The notes under the pieces are model-generated. The model saw only the letters and a list, made by a program, of their open reading frames with translations, searched no databases and was not told the DNA's origin. A DNA stretch of 64,000 bases from assembly GCF_030345075.1 (NCBI RefSeq), contig NZ_CP128361.1, forward strand, positions 4,030,001 through 4,094,000. Direction: 5' to 3'. Positions 51,031 to 59,281 of the stretch are shown here, one piece after another. A program made the translations under genes and the position numbers. The stretch's first letter is position 1. Each line of letters begins with the position of its first letter. The DNA comes from Solwaraspora sp. WMMA2065. GTDB lineage: Bacteria; Actinomycetota; Actinomycetes; Mycobacteriales; Micromonosporaceae.

Positions 51031-52377
51031 ATGACATCTTTGATGCGCCGGCCGCTGCGAAACCCCGCCCGGATCGTGCCGATCGCGTTCCTCGGGGCGA
51101 TCGCCGTGGGCACCGTACTGATGATGGTGCCGGCCAGCCGCCAGGGACCCGACGCGGCGCCCTTCGTCACAGCCCTGTTCACCGCCACCTCGGCGGTCTG
51201 CGTGACCGGGCTGGCCGTCACCGACACCCCGGCCTACTGGTCACCGCTCGGCCTGGTGCTGATCACCCTGCTCACCCAGCTCGGCGGCTTCGGGATCATG
51301 TCGCTGGCCACCCTGCTCGGCCTGCTGGTGTCCCGCCGGCTGGGGCTGCGCAGCCGACTCACGGCGCAGGCCGAGACCAACAGCCTCGCGCTGTCCGACA
51401 TCCGGCGGGTGCTGCTGCGGATCGCGGCGACGATGCTCGGCGCCGAAACAGCGATCGCCCTCGTCCTGGCCGCCCGGCTGTGGCTGCACTACGACTACCC
51501 GCCGCCCCGGGCCCTGTGGTACGGGCTGTTCCACGCCGTCCAGGCGTTCAACAACGGCGGCTTCGCCCTCTACTCCGACGGGCTGGTCCAGTTCGTCGGC
51601 GACTGGTGGATCTGCCTGCCGCTGATCGTCGGCGTGGTGGTCGGCGGGCTCGGCTTCCCGGCCCTGTTCGAGCTGGCCCGCGAGCGCAGCCGGCCGCGGC
51701 GCTGGTCGGTGCACACCCGGCTGACCGTGTGGGGCACGTTGGCGCTGATCGGCATCGGCTTCGTCAGCATGCTCACCTTCGAGTGGGCCAACCCGCGTAC
51801 CCTGGGCCCGCTCGACCTGCCGGAGAAGCTGTTGGCCGCGCTGTTCCAGGACGTGATGACCCGGTCCGGCGGGTTCAACACGGTCGACCTGGGAGAGCTC
51901 AACCCGGAGACGACGGCGGCCTCCATCGGAATGATGTTCATCGGCGGTGGCAGCGCCAGCACCGCCGGCGGGATCAAGGTGACCACCTTCTTCCTGCTCG
52001 CCTTCGTCATCTGGTCGGAGCTGCGCGGCGAGCACGACGTGGTGATCGGCCGACGCCGGATCGCGGCGGCCAGCCAGCGTCAGGCGCTGACCGTCGCGCT
52101 GATCGGCGTGGCGTTGGTCGGGGCCGGCACCCTGGCCCTGATCAGCCTGACCGACGACATCGGCGGTGAACAGGCGCTGTACGAGGTGACGTCGGCGTTC
52201 GGCACGACCGGGCTGTCCACCGGGATCACCGGCGACCTGCCCGACCCTGCTCAGGTGCTGCTCGTCGTGCTGATGTTCGTCGGCCGGATCGGCAGCGTCA
52301 CGTTGGGCTCGGCGATCGCGTTGAACACCCGGCGGCGACGGTTCCACTACCCGGAGGAGCGACCCATCGTTGGCTGA
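51031..52377 (+). CDS. TrkH/KtrB-family potassium transporter
   Basis: 448 residues from ATG 51031, all-membrane. The four pore-loop repeats are visible: TATSAVCVTGLAVT, FHAVQAFNNGGFALYSD, DVMTRSGGFNTVDLGEL and VTSAFGTTGLSTGITG. These carry the selectivity-filter glycines of the SKT superfamily. With about eight predicted helices and a size below 500 residues, it is closer to KtrB than to TrkH. It imports potassium, probably with sodium or driven by the membrane potential. The regulatory TrkA/KtrA-type subunit is encoded immediately after, with an eight-base overlap (TTG 52370). Confidence 0.93.
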   Translation: MTSLMRRPLRNPARIVPIAFLGAIAVGTVLMMVPASRQGPDAAPFVTALFTATSAVCVTGLAVTDTPAYWSPLGLVLITLLTQLGGFGIMSLATLLGLLVSRRLGLRSRLTAQAETNSLALSDIRRVLLRIAATMLGAETAIALVLAARLWLHYDYPPPRALWYGLFHAVQAFNNGGFALYSDGLVQFVGDWWICLPLIVGVVVGGLGFPALFELARERSRPRRWSVHTRLTVWGTLALIGIGFVSMLTFEWANPRTLGPLDLPEKLLAALFQDVMTRSGGFNTVDLGELNPETTAASIGMMFIGGGSASTAGGIKVTTFFLLAFVIWSELRGEHDVVIGRRRIAAASQRQALTVALIGVALVGAGTLALISLTDDIGGEQALYEVTSAFGTTGLSTGITGDLPDPAQVLLVVLMFVGRIGSVTLGSAIALNTRRRRFHYPEERPIVG

Positions 52378-53044
52378 CCGTACCGGCACCAGGTCCACCC
52401 GGACCGTGGTCATCATCGGGCTCGGCCGGTTCGGCGGCCAGGTCGCCGACTCGATGCTGCGGATGGGTTTCGACGTGCTCGGCGTCGATTCCAATCCGGC
52501 GGTGGTCCAGCGGTGGGCAGACCGGCTCACCTACGTGGTGCAGGCCGACTCGACCGACACCGAGGCGCTGCGTCAGCTGGGTCTGCGGGACTTCCAGCGG
52601 GTGGTGGTCGGCATCGGCTCGGATGTCGAGGCCAGCGTGTTGACCGTGCTCAGCCTCGCCGAGATCGGCGTCACCGAGGTCTGGGCCAAGGCGGTCTCCG
52701 GCAAGCACGGCAAGATCCTGCGTTCCGTCGGCGCCCGGCACGTCATCTACCCGGAGGCCGCGATGGGCGACCGGGTGGCGCACCTGATCACCAGCAAGAT
52801 GCTCGATTTCATCGAGTTCGACGACGGCTTCTCGATCGCCGAGACCCGGCTGCCGAGTGGTACGGCGGGCCGGCGGCTCGGTGAGACCGACATCCGGTCG
52901 CGGTACGGAGTGACCGTGATCGGGGTGAAGATGCCGGGGGAACGGTTCACCTACGCCGACCGGGAGACCGAACTTCGTGACGGCGCCCTGCTGATCGTCT
53001 CCGGCACCACCGAACAGGTTCAGCGGTTCGCCGCCGCCACCTGA
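52370..53044 (+). CDS. TrkA/KtrA-type potassium uptake regulator (RCK domains)
   Basis: 224 residues from TTG 52370, with GGAGGAG 11 bases upstream inside the transporter gene. RCK_N domain: TVVIIGLGRFGGQVADSML (dinucleotide-binding glycines), VLGVDSNPAVVQRWAD, VVQADSTDTEALRQLG and VVVGIGSDVEASVLTVL. The C-terminal RCK_C domain (about 140-224) includes GVTVIGVKMPGERFTYADRE and LIVSGTTEQVQRF. It forms a cytoplasmic ring that gates the KtrB-type pore in response to ATP/ADP or NAD(H). The overlap with the transporter gene makes a two-gene operon. Confidence 0.93.
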   Translation: MADRTGTRSTRTVVIIGLGRFGGQVADSMLRMGFDVLGVDSNPAVVQRWADRLTYVVQADSTDTEALRQLGLRDFQRVVVGIGSDVEASVLTVLSLAEIGVTEVWAKAVSGKHGKILRSVGARHVIYPEAAMGDRVAHLITSKMLDFIEFDDGFSIAETRLPSGTAGRRLGETDIRSRYGVTVIGVKMPGERFTYADRETELRDGALLIVSGTTEQVQRFAAAT

Positions 53045-53081
53045 CCCGTACCCGCACCGGAGCCGTACCGCCGACGGGGTG

Positions 53082-54671
53082 CTACCGGACCGGGGACGTG
53101 TCGGTGGCAGGCTGACCGGTCGCCGTTTCCAACAGTTCGGTCGTCGCGCCCGCCGCCTGTCCGGCGACCGCCGCGACGGACACGTCGCAGATCAGCTCGT
53201 CGAGGTGGAACTCCAGCGGCAGCGTGTTGACCCCGTCGTAGTCACCCGCCAGCTGGAGCTGTGCGGTCGCCCCCGGGGCCAGGGTGGTGGCGTCGGCCGC
53301 AGGCCGCAGCCGTACGTCGCCGCCCTGCTGTTCCCACTGCCCGCCCCGCACCGCGGTGAGCCGTTGGGTGCCGGGGAAGGCGAAGCGCAGAGACCAGTCG
53401 GTCAGCTCGGCGGAACCGGTGTTGGTGACGGTGGCCGCAGCGACAAACTCCCGTCCGGAGTCGCCGCGCACCGTGTATTCGACCCGGCAGGGCGCCGAGG
53501 ACTGGGCGGCGAGCCCGAAGTCCGGCGGCGCGGCCACCGCCTCGCGGAACCGGTCGGTGGCGGGTGTGGCACCGGCTCCGGCCCAGACCAGGGCGCTGAG
53601 CATCATCAGGCCGACCCCGATCACCACGGCTTCCGCGCGGCGCTGCACCCATGAGGTCCGCAGCCGGCGACGCCGGCCGATGCCGGTCGGGACCGGCAGA
53701 TCCAGCCCGGTGACCTCGAGCCCGCAGGTGACATCGACGCCGACCGGGGGCGGGCCGTCGTCGGCGGCAGTGTCGGTGTCGGAGCCCGGCCGGTTCGGCA
53801 GCGGCGCGACCATCGACGGCGACAGCCCGGCGGCGACCCCGACGGCGGCGGCCAGCGTCTTCGCCACCTCCTCGCTGGTCGGCCGGTCCGCCGGGCACTT
53901 GGCCAGGCACCGCAGGGTGAGGTCGACCACCTCCGCCGGCAGTCCGGCGACCGGTGGCATCGGGTCGGGCACGGTGTGCAGGTGTGCCCGCAGCATCTGG
54001 GTGACGCTCGCGGCCTGCCAGGGCAGCCGGCCGGTGAGTGAGCGGTAGAGCAGCAGGCCGACGGCGTACACGTCGGTGGCCGGTGAGACCTGGCCGCCGT
54101 TGAGGCGCTCCGGCGCCAGGTACGCCGGGGTGCCGAGCAGGTTGCCGTCCGGGCCGACGTCGCTTTCGCCGGCCAACGCGGAGATGCCGAAGTCGACGAC
54201 CTTTGCTCCCGTGCTGGTCAGCATGACGTTGGCCGGGGTGACATCGCGGTGGACGACGCCGGTGGCGTGCGCGGCGGCCAGCGCCGAGGCGACCTCGGCG
54301 CAGGCCACCACCGCGTCCCGCCAGGACAGAATGTGTTCCCGACGCAGCCGGGCGGCCAGCGACTCGCCGTCCACCAGTTCCATCACCACGTACGGCAGGG
54401 TGGCTGCGTCCCGGACGGCTTCGCCGTAGTCGTAGACGTTGGTGATGTGCGGGTGGCACAGCCGGGCGGCGGCCTGCGCCTCCACCCGGATCCGGTGGCG
54501 GAACACCTGGTCCGGGGCGTACTGCGGAGCGAGGACCTTGATCGCGACCTGCCGGTCGAGGATCTCGTCGTAACCACGCCAGACCACCGACGTCCCGCCG
54601 GTGCCGAGCCGTTCGATCAGCCGGTACCGGTCACCGAGCAGTTGCCCGCAGTCGTTCGCCACCCCACCCAT
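53082..54671 (-). CDS. Membrane Ser/Thr protein kinase with extracellular CBM2-like domain
   Basis: 529 residues. Kinase domain 15-275: glycine loop ERLGTGGTSVVWRG, VAIKV with Lys45, HRDVTPANVM (141-150), DFGISAL (160-166) and YLAPERLNG. In the HRD motif the usual Lys after HRDV is Thr145, a variation that could lower activity. One membrane helix follows at about 348-366. The outer part (395-495) looks like a family-2 carbohydrate-binding module: CRVEYTVRGDSGREFVA, WSLRFAFPGTQRLTAVRGGQ with aligned Trp426/Trp446, and paired Cys395/Cys495. The kinase may therefore sense a polysaccharide. The CBM2 reading is by pattern and should be treated as probable. Confidence 0.85.
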   Translation of the reverse strand: MGGVANDCGQLLGDRYRLIERLGTGGTSVVWRGYDEILDRQVAIKVLAPQYAPDQVFRHRIRVEAQAAARLCHPHITNVYDYGEAVRDAATLPYVVMELVDGESLAARLRREHILSWRDAVVACAEVASALAAAHATGVVHRDVTPANVMLTSTGAKVVDFGISALAGESDVGPDGNLLGTPAYLAPERLNGGQVSPATDVYAVGLLLYRSLTGRLPWQAASVTQMLRAHLHTVPDPMPPVAGLPAEVVDLTLRCLAKCPADRPTSEEVAKTLAAAVGVAAGLSPSMVAPLPNRPGSDTDTAADDGPPPVGVDVTCGLEVTGLDLPVPTGIGRRRRLRTSWVQRRAEAVVIGVGLMMLSALVWAGAGATPATDRFREAVAAPPDFGLAAQSSAPCRVEYTVRGDSGREFVAAATVTNTGSAELTDWSLRFAFPGTQRLTAVRGGQWEQQGGDVRLRPAADATTLAPGATAQLQLAGDYDGVNTLPLEFHLDELICDVSVAAVAGQAAGATTELLETATGQPATDTSPVR

Positions 54672-54719
54672 GACTCCCGAGTTGCCCGATCTGGCCCGAG
54701 CTACACCTGCGGAACCGCA

Positions 54720-56309
54720 TCAGGGGGCGACGAGCAGCTGGTCGACCGGGGCATAGTCGTCGGTGAGCGGCTGCGCACCGGCCACGAAATCGGTCAGCTC
54801 GTCCCCGGCGAGCAGATCGAACTCGGCACCGACCGAAGCGGTCAACCGGGCCCGTACCTCGTCCAACGGCAGTGGCCGGTCGGCGGCGAGGATGACGAAG
54901 TTGCTGCCGCTGAGCCGGGTCGCCGCCCCCGGCCGGGTGATCAGCGCCACCTCGGGGAACTCGGCCGCGACGGTGGCCACCTCGGCCTGGATGAACCGCA
55001 GCGGCGGGTAGTCGATCACGTTCTGCAGGTAGCTGCCGCCTGGTCGGACCACCCGGCGGATCTCGGCGGCCATCTCCCGGGTGGCCAGGTGCCAGGGCAC
55101 CACCAGGTGCCCGAACGCGTCCCCGACGACCACGTCGACGCTGTCCGTGGGCAGGTCGGTGACCAGGATCCGGGCGTCGCCGACCACCACGGCCAGGTCG
55201 GGACCCGGCTGCACGTCGAGCTCCCGCACGCCCAGGTCGACCAGTCCACCGTCGATCTCGTAGACGGTGTTGCGGGTGCCCGGCCGGGTGGCGCTGAGGT
55301 ACCGGGGCATGGTGAAGCCGCCGCCGCCGAGGTGCAGCGCGTCGAGCGGTTCCCCGGGTGGGGCGGTCACGTCGAGGGCGGCACCGATCCACCTGGTGTA
55401 GGCGAACTCCAGGTGGGTGGGGTCGTCGAGGTCCACGTACGAGTGGCGGGCCGAGTTGAGCAGCAGCAGCCGGCCGGAGCCGCGGTCCGGATCGGCCTGC
55501 ACGGTGGCGCAGTGGTACTCGGTCTCCACATCGCACGGGTCGGGTGCGGCAACGGCGAGGCCGACGGCGAGCAGCCCGATCACGGCGACGGCGGACCGCG
55601 TGGCGGTGCCGGTCCGGCCGCCGGGCGCTGCGCCGCCGTCCGCGCCACCGCCGGTGGCGGTGGCGGTGGCGTCGGTGGGTGGCCGGGTGCGGTGCAGGTA
55701 TACCCCGAGGGCGATACCGCTGCCGCCGAGCAGCAGCGCCAGCGTCATCATGATCACGCTGCTGGGTAGCGTGGCGACCAGGAAGAAGCCGGTGCCGAGG
55801 GTGGCGGTGATCGCGCCGAGCGTACCGATGCTGGACAGCTTGCCGACCACCTCGCCGGTGCGGTTCAGGTCGCCGAGCTGCAGTTTGATCACCAGTGGGG
55901 TGACCGCCGACAGCAGCGCGGCCGGCAGCACGATGGCCACCATGGTGAGCAGCAGGATGCCCACCACGGCGCTGCCGCGCAGCAGTTCACCGGCGTACCG
56001 CACCAGTGGGAGGGTGATCGCGGTGGTGATCCCGGCGAGGACCAGCGCGGCCGGCAGCAGCGGGCGGGGGTCGCGCCGGTCTGCGATCCGGCCACCGATC
56101 CAGGTGCCGTAGGCGATCGCGGCCAGCGCTACACCGATCACCGCGCTGTTGGTCTGCAGGGTCACTCCGATGTACGGCCCGACCAGCCGCAGCGCGACGA
56201 TCTCCAGCACCAGTACAGCGCCGCTGGAGACGAAGACCAGCGCGGCGGCCAGGCCGGGCCGCAGCGGCGTGTCCGGTGGTGGCGAGTCCATCGCTGTGAT
56301 GGTACGCAT
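54720..56309 (-). CDS. Membrane-embedded spermidine-synthase-like (fused-MFS) protein
   Basis: 529 residues from ATG 56309; ATG 56291 is an alternative. The first 250 residues contain about seven membrane helices (AALVFVSSGAVLVLEIVALR; IGVALAAIAYGTWIGGRIAD; ALLSAVTPLVIKLQLGD). The C-terminal cytoplasmic half is a Rossmann methyltransferase-like fold: LDALHLGGGGFTMPRYL, YEIDGGLVDLGVREL and VDVVVGDAFGHL, as in polyamine aminopropyltransferases. Such fused-MFS spermidine synthase proteins are widespread in actinobacteria, but polyamine synthesis has not been shown generally. No speD-like partner is seen. It is downstream of the cell-wall protein gene on the same strand. Confidence 0.87.
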   Translation of the reverse strand: MRTITAMDSPPPDTPLRPGLAAALVFVSSGAVLVLEIVALRLVGPYIGVTLQTNSAVIGVALAAIAYGTWIGGRIADRRDPRPLLPAALVLAGITTAITLPLVRYAGELLRGSAVVGILLLTMVAIVLPAALLSAVTPLVIKLQLGDLNRTGEVVGKLSSIGTLGAITATLGTGFFLVATLPSSVIMMTLALLLGGSGIALGVYLHRTRPPTDATATATGGGADGGAAPGGRTGTATRSAVAVIGLLAVGLAVAAPDPCDVETEYHCATVQADPDRGSGRLLLLNSARHSYVDLDDPTHLEFAYTRWIGAALDVTAPPGEPLDALHLGGGGFTMPRYLSATRPGTRNTVYEIDGGLVDLGVRELDVQPGPDLAVVVGDARILVTDLPTDSVDVVVGDAFGHLVVPWHLATREMAAEIRRVVRPGGSYLQNVIDYPPLRFIQAEVATVAAEFPEVALITRPGAATRLSGSNFVILAADRPLPLDEVRARLTASVGAEFDLLAGDELTDFVAGAQPLTDDYAPVDQLLVAP

Positions 56310-56357
56310 CCCGCCTGCCGTCCGACGGGCGGTCGAGCGGGATGCAGGGATGGTGGT

Positions 56358-56447
56358 TCAGAGCATCGACAGATGCACGTGGTTGGGTCAGAGCATCGAC
56401 AGATGCACGTGGTTGGGTCAGAGCATCGACAGATGCACGTGGTTGGT
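56358..56447. repeat. Three 30-bp tandem copies of a gene's 3' end
   Basis: The unit TCAGAGCATCGACAGATGCA plus CGTGGTTGGG repeats exactly with a period of 30 at 56358, 56388 and 56418; the last copy diverges after 56446. Read on the minus strand, each copy encodes NHVHLSML and a TGA. The gene at 56418 stops at the first copy it meets; the other two lie after the stop. Confidence 0.9.
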
Positions 56448-57443
56448 GTGGTCGCCGGCCGGGCTGCCGCCGCCGTTGTAGGCCCGCCAGCCGGTGCCGG
56501 GCATCCAGATCTGCCGGTACCAGATGACGTAGAGCACACCGAGCCGGTCGGCGTTGTTGATGTAGTACCCGGCGAGATTGTTGCCGTACGTGCGGTTGCC
56601 CCCGGTGGCGGCGCGGTTCTGGAATCCGCCGGCTTCGGCGGAGAAGTCGCAGGCCCGACCCTTGGGGTGCTCGCCGCTGCCGCCGTTGCGGAAGCAGGAG
56701 ACGTACCGGGTGAATCCGGCGGACTTCGCCTGGTTCAGGGCGTGCAGGGTGCGCGGGGTAATGCAGCCGGAGGTGGTGGGGTCGTCGACGTTGCAGGATT
56801 CGGAGGGCCAGGAGCCGTCGGAGTTGCGTGGCGCGGGTTTTGCGGCGGCCGAGGTGGTGCTGACGAATCCGCCGCTTGACTGGCCGCCGACGGCCGCCAG
56901 GGCGCGCTCGGCGTCCTGCTTCTTGCGGGCCATGATGGCGACCTGCTTTTCCTGCTCCCGTACCTCGTTGTCGATCGCGGCCTTGGCCCGGGCGGCCTGC
57001 TCGTGAGCTTCGGTGAGGGCTCGCAGGTTGCGGCCCTCCCGCTGGGCCATGACCTCCAGCCCGGCGGCGCGGTCCAGCATGTCGGCCGGGGAAGCGCTGT
57101 TCAGCAGCATGGTGACCGAGGTCAGCCGCCCCACCCGGTAGGACTCGGCCGCCATCAGCCCGACCTCGTCGGTGAGCGAGACGAGCCGCTCCTGTACGGC
57201 GTCGTACTGGGTGGTCAACTCCTTCTGGCGCTTCTTGGAGTTGTCCAGCTTGGCTTTCGCCTCGATGTGCCCCTTGGAAGCGGCTTCCAGGACCTCGCGC
57301 AGGCTCTTGTTGTCGCCTTCGTCCGGGGCGTCGGGCGCAGCCGAGGCGACCGGCGCGCCGATCACCAGCGCGATCGCGGTGACCAGCGCAACGAGTGACG
57401 CCGCCGCACCGGAGCGCCGCCGGGATACCGTCGTGCCGACCAC
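56418..57443 (-). CDS. Secreted coiled-coil protein with ARB_07466-like (M15-related) C-terminal domain
   Basis: 341 residues from GTG 57443, behind GGAGG. A signal peptide (AASLVALVTAIALVIGAPVASA) is followed by a long coiled coil (about 45-200; KQVAIMARKKQDAERALAAV). The C-terminal domain has GSGEHPKGRACDFSAEAGGF and later GDHTNHVHLSML. This H-x6-D and HVH metal-ligand pattern recalls VanY/M15-type peptidases and the ARB_07466-type wall domain. The coiled-coil plus catalytic domain form matches other division-associated wall hydrolases. Its 3' end, stop included, is triplicated in tandem. Confidence 0.85.
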   Translation of the reverse strand: MVGTTVSRRRSGAAASLVALVTAIALVIGAPVASAAPDAPDEGDNKSLREVLEAASKGHIEAKAKLDNSKKRQKELTTQYDAVQERLVSLTDEVGLMAAESYRVGRLTSVTMLLNSASPADMLDRAAGLEVMAQREGRNLRALTEAHEQAARAKAAIDNEVREQEKQVAIMARKKQDAERALAAVGGQSSGGFVSTTSAAAKPAPRNSDGSWPSESCNVDDPTTSGCITPRTLHALNQAKSAGFTRYVSCFRNGGSGEHPKGRACDFSAEAGGFQNRAATGGNRTYGNNLAGYYINNADRLGVLYVIWYRQIWMPGTGWRAYNGGGSPAGDHTNHVHLSML

Positions 57444-57689
57444 AGTCGCGTCCTCCTGGATCACATTGTCAGGTCGCGGTCCGTAAACCGGGCACAGCTT
57501 ACCGGATTTCACCGTTGCCACTGGAACGTCGGCGAGTCGAGCGCATTACCACATCATGCAGATGGCGCGCAGCCAGGCCTGAACTATTACCTGCAGCAAT
57601 GAACCAATCACGCAAAATCAACACGATTACCGGGCGTGACGCCTGGCGTGTCGCACAGCCATCTCGGCGATGCCGCAGGGGTCAATAAA

Positions 57690-57708
57690 TTAAGCTAGCC
57701 TAACCTTA
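57690..57708 (+). promoter_or_regulatory. Iron-box-like (IdeR/DmdR1) operator
   Basis: TTAAGCTAGCCTAACCTTA matches the actinobacterial iron box TTAGGTTAGGCTAACCTAA at 15 of 19 positions by eye. It lies 26 bases before the DUF2218 start in the 290-bp region divergent from the cell-wall gene. An iron-dependent repressor would block transcription when iron is sufficient. Confidence 0.6.
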
Positions 57709-57733
57709 TTCACAGTCTCCAGTGAGGATTTCG

Positions 57734-58027
57734 GTGCCACGTTCCGAGGCTCACGTCCGGACCCCACGGTCGCAACGCCACCTGACCCACCTGTGCGAAC
57801 ATTTCGCCACCGCCGTACCGGTCAAATGGACCGCCGACCAGGGGCTGATCGACTTCGGCTTCGGTACCTGCCGGATCGACGCCACCAACGACAGTCTCAC
57901 GCTGCACGCCGACAGCGACGACGACATCGGGCTCGCCCGGGTGGAGTACCTCGTCGGCGAACACCTGGAGCGCGCCGGTGCCCGGGAGAGCCTGGCCGTC
58001 GACTGGCAGCCGACCGGCGGCGGCTGA
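57734..58027 (+). CDS. DUF2218 family protein, probably iron-regulated
   Basis: 97 residues from GTG 57734, with GAGG eight bases upstream; GTG 57722 is an alternative. The sequence SEAHVRTPRSQRHLTHLCEHF, followed by CRIDATNDSLTLHADSDD and VEYLVGEHLERAG, is a full DUF2218 domain. DUF2218 proteins are often encoded next to siderophore-interacting or iron-uptake genes; here no other iron gene is adjacent. An iron-box-like site precedes it. The product is probably a small cytosolic alpha/beta protein; a role in siderophore handling is inferred from context and family. Confidence 0.82.
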   Translation: MPRSEAHVRTPRSQRHLTHLCEHFATAVPVKWTADQGLIDFGFGTCRIDATNDSLTLHADSDDDIGLARVEYLVGEHLERAGARESLAVDWQPTGGG

Positions 58028-58828
58028 TCACCCGGCCGGCAGCAGCGCCGCCCGTACCTCCTGCCAGGCCGCGTCGGTCCTGGCCACCAGCAGCCCCGAC
58101 CGGTCGTCGGTGAAGTCGTACGGGCTGCCGTCCAGCCGCATCGCGACGCCGCCGGTCTCCCGCACCAGCAGCGTGCCCGGCACGTGGTCCCACGGCAGGG
58201 TCCGCCAGAACATCGCGAAGTCCTGCTCCCCGGCGGCGATGTCCCAGTGCTCCCGGCCGGCGCAGTGCTGACCGGGCAGCACCGCACCCAACCGCTCACC
58301 GCCGGCCTCCACAGCTGCCCGCACCGGCACCGGCAGGTACTCCAACGGCACCGCCCCGCGCAGCCGGTCCACCGGGGGCGCGGTCGTCGGCGGTGCCAGC
58401 CGCACCCCGTCCACCCAGCAGCCGGACCCATGCTCGGCCACCACCAGCGACCCGCCCACCGGGTCAAGGATCCAGCTCGCCACCGGCTCACCGGCGGCTA
58501 GCAGGGCCACCATCATCACGAACGGCCGACGGCCGGCCGCGTAGTTCGCCGTACCGTCGATCGGGTCGACCAGCCAGACCCGGCCGGCGTCGCGCAACCG
58601 ACGTAGCAGCCGCGAATCGACGGCGACCGCCTCCTCACCGACCACCACCGACCCCGGTGCCAGCCGCCGCAGCCCGGCCGCGATGAACTCCTCGGCCTGC
58701 TGGTCGGCGACGGTGACCAGGTCACCCGGGGCCTTCTCGGTGATGTGTTCGGCGGACAGCTGGTTGAACCAGGGCAGCACCGCCCGCGCCGCCGCTTCCC
58801 GCAGCAGCTCACCCACCTCGTCGATCAT
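58028..58828 (-). CDS. Inositol monophosphatase-family phosphatase (CysQ/HisN/SuhB type)
   Basis: 266 residues from ATG 58828. Metal-dependent phosphatase motifs: GDLVTVADQQAEEFI, VVVGEEAV with the first metal-binding Glu, VWLVDPIDGTANYAAG (central DPIDGT signature) and LPWDHVPGTLLVRETGG (WDHxPG). The family removes phosphate from inositol phosphates, 3'-phosphoadenosine 5'-phosphate, fructose bisphosphate or histidinol phosphate; motifs alone do not tell which. Ends directly beside the convergent DUF2218 stop. It is preceded on the same strand by the response regulator gene, only three bases away, so it may be co-transcribed with the signalling genes. Confidence 0.9.
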   Translation of the reverse strand: MIDEVGELLREAAARAVLPWFNQLSAEHITEKAPGDLVTVADQQAEEFIAAGLRRLAPGSVVVGEEAVAVDSRLLRRLRDAGRVWLVDPIDGTANYAAGRRPFVMMVALLAAGEPVASWILDPVGGSLVVAEHGSGCWVDGVRLAPPTTAPPVDRLRGAVPLEYLPVPVRAAVEAGGERLGAVLPGQHCAGREHWDIAAGEQDFAMFWRTLPWDHVPGTLLVRETGGVAMRLDGSPYDFTDDRSGLLVARTDAAWQEVRAALLPAG

Positions 58829-58831
58829 GTG

Positions 58832-59281
58832 TCAGCCGCGCGGGGGCAGCTTAACCACGCTGACGAAGAACTCGTCGATCTGCCGGATCACCGCGATGAA
58901 CCGCTCGAAGTCCACCGGCTTGGTCACGTACGCGTTCGCGTGCAGCTGGTAGGAGCGCAGGATGTCCTCGTCGGCCTGCGAGGTGGTGAGCACCACCACC
59001 GGGATCCGGCCCAGGTCGTCGTCCTTCTTTATCTCCTCGAGGACCTCACGGCCGTCGCGCCGGGGCAGGTTCAGGTCGAGCAGGATCAGGTCGGGCAGCA
59101 CCGCGTCGGCGTACTTGCCCTCCCTGCGCAGGTAGGCCAGGGCCTCGGCGCCGTCCGAGACGACGGTGAGCCGGTTACGGACCTTGTGTTCCTCGAACGC
59201 CTCCTGGGTCATCAGCACGTCACCCGGATCGTCCTCGACCAGCAGGACCTCTATCGGGCTCTTGCCGTCCGGTTCGGTCAT
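58832..59281 (-). CDS. Single-domain response regulator (Rcp1-like)
   Basis: 149 residues from ATG 59281, which overlaps the kinase stop (TGATG); a GTG at 59284 is also possible. The receiver domain has [32 protein letters not shown] with the phospho-acceptor Asp, [14 protein letters not shown] and [12 protein letters not shown]. There is no output domain. The extended EEHKVRN/KKDDDLG features match the Rcp1-type regulators that pair with phytochrome-like or CHASE3 kinases. It is probably the phosphate acceptor of the kinase encoded just before, relaying to another protein. Confidence 0.92.
   Translation of the reverse strand: MTEPDGKSPIEVLLVEDDPGDVLMTQEAFEEHKVRNRLTVVSDGAEALAYLRREGKYADAVLPDLILLDLNLPRRDGREVLEEIKKDDDLGRIPVVVLTTSQADEDILRSYQLHANAYVTKPVDFERFIAVIRQIDEFFVSVVKLPPRG

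Noticed and set aside
56358-56447. CRISPR-like short repeats
   Set aside because: Copies are head to tail without spacers, only three, and encode the end of the adjacent gene.
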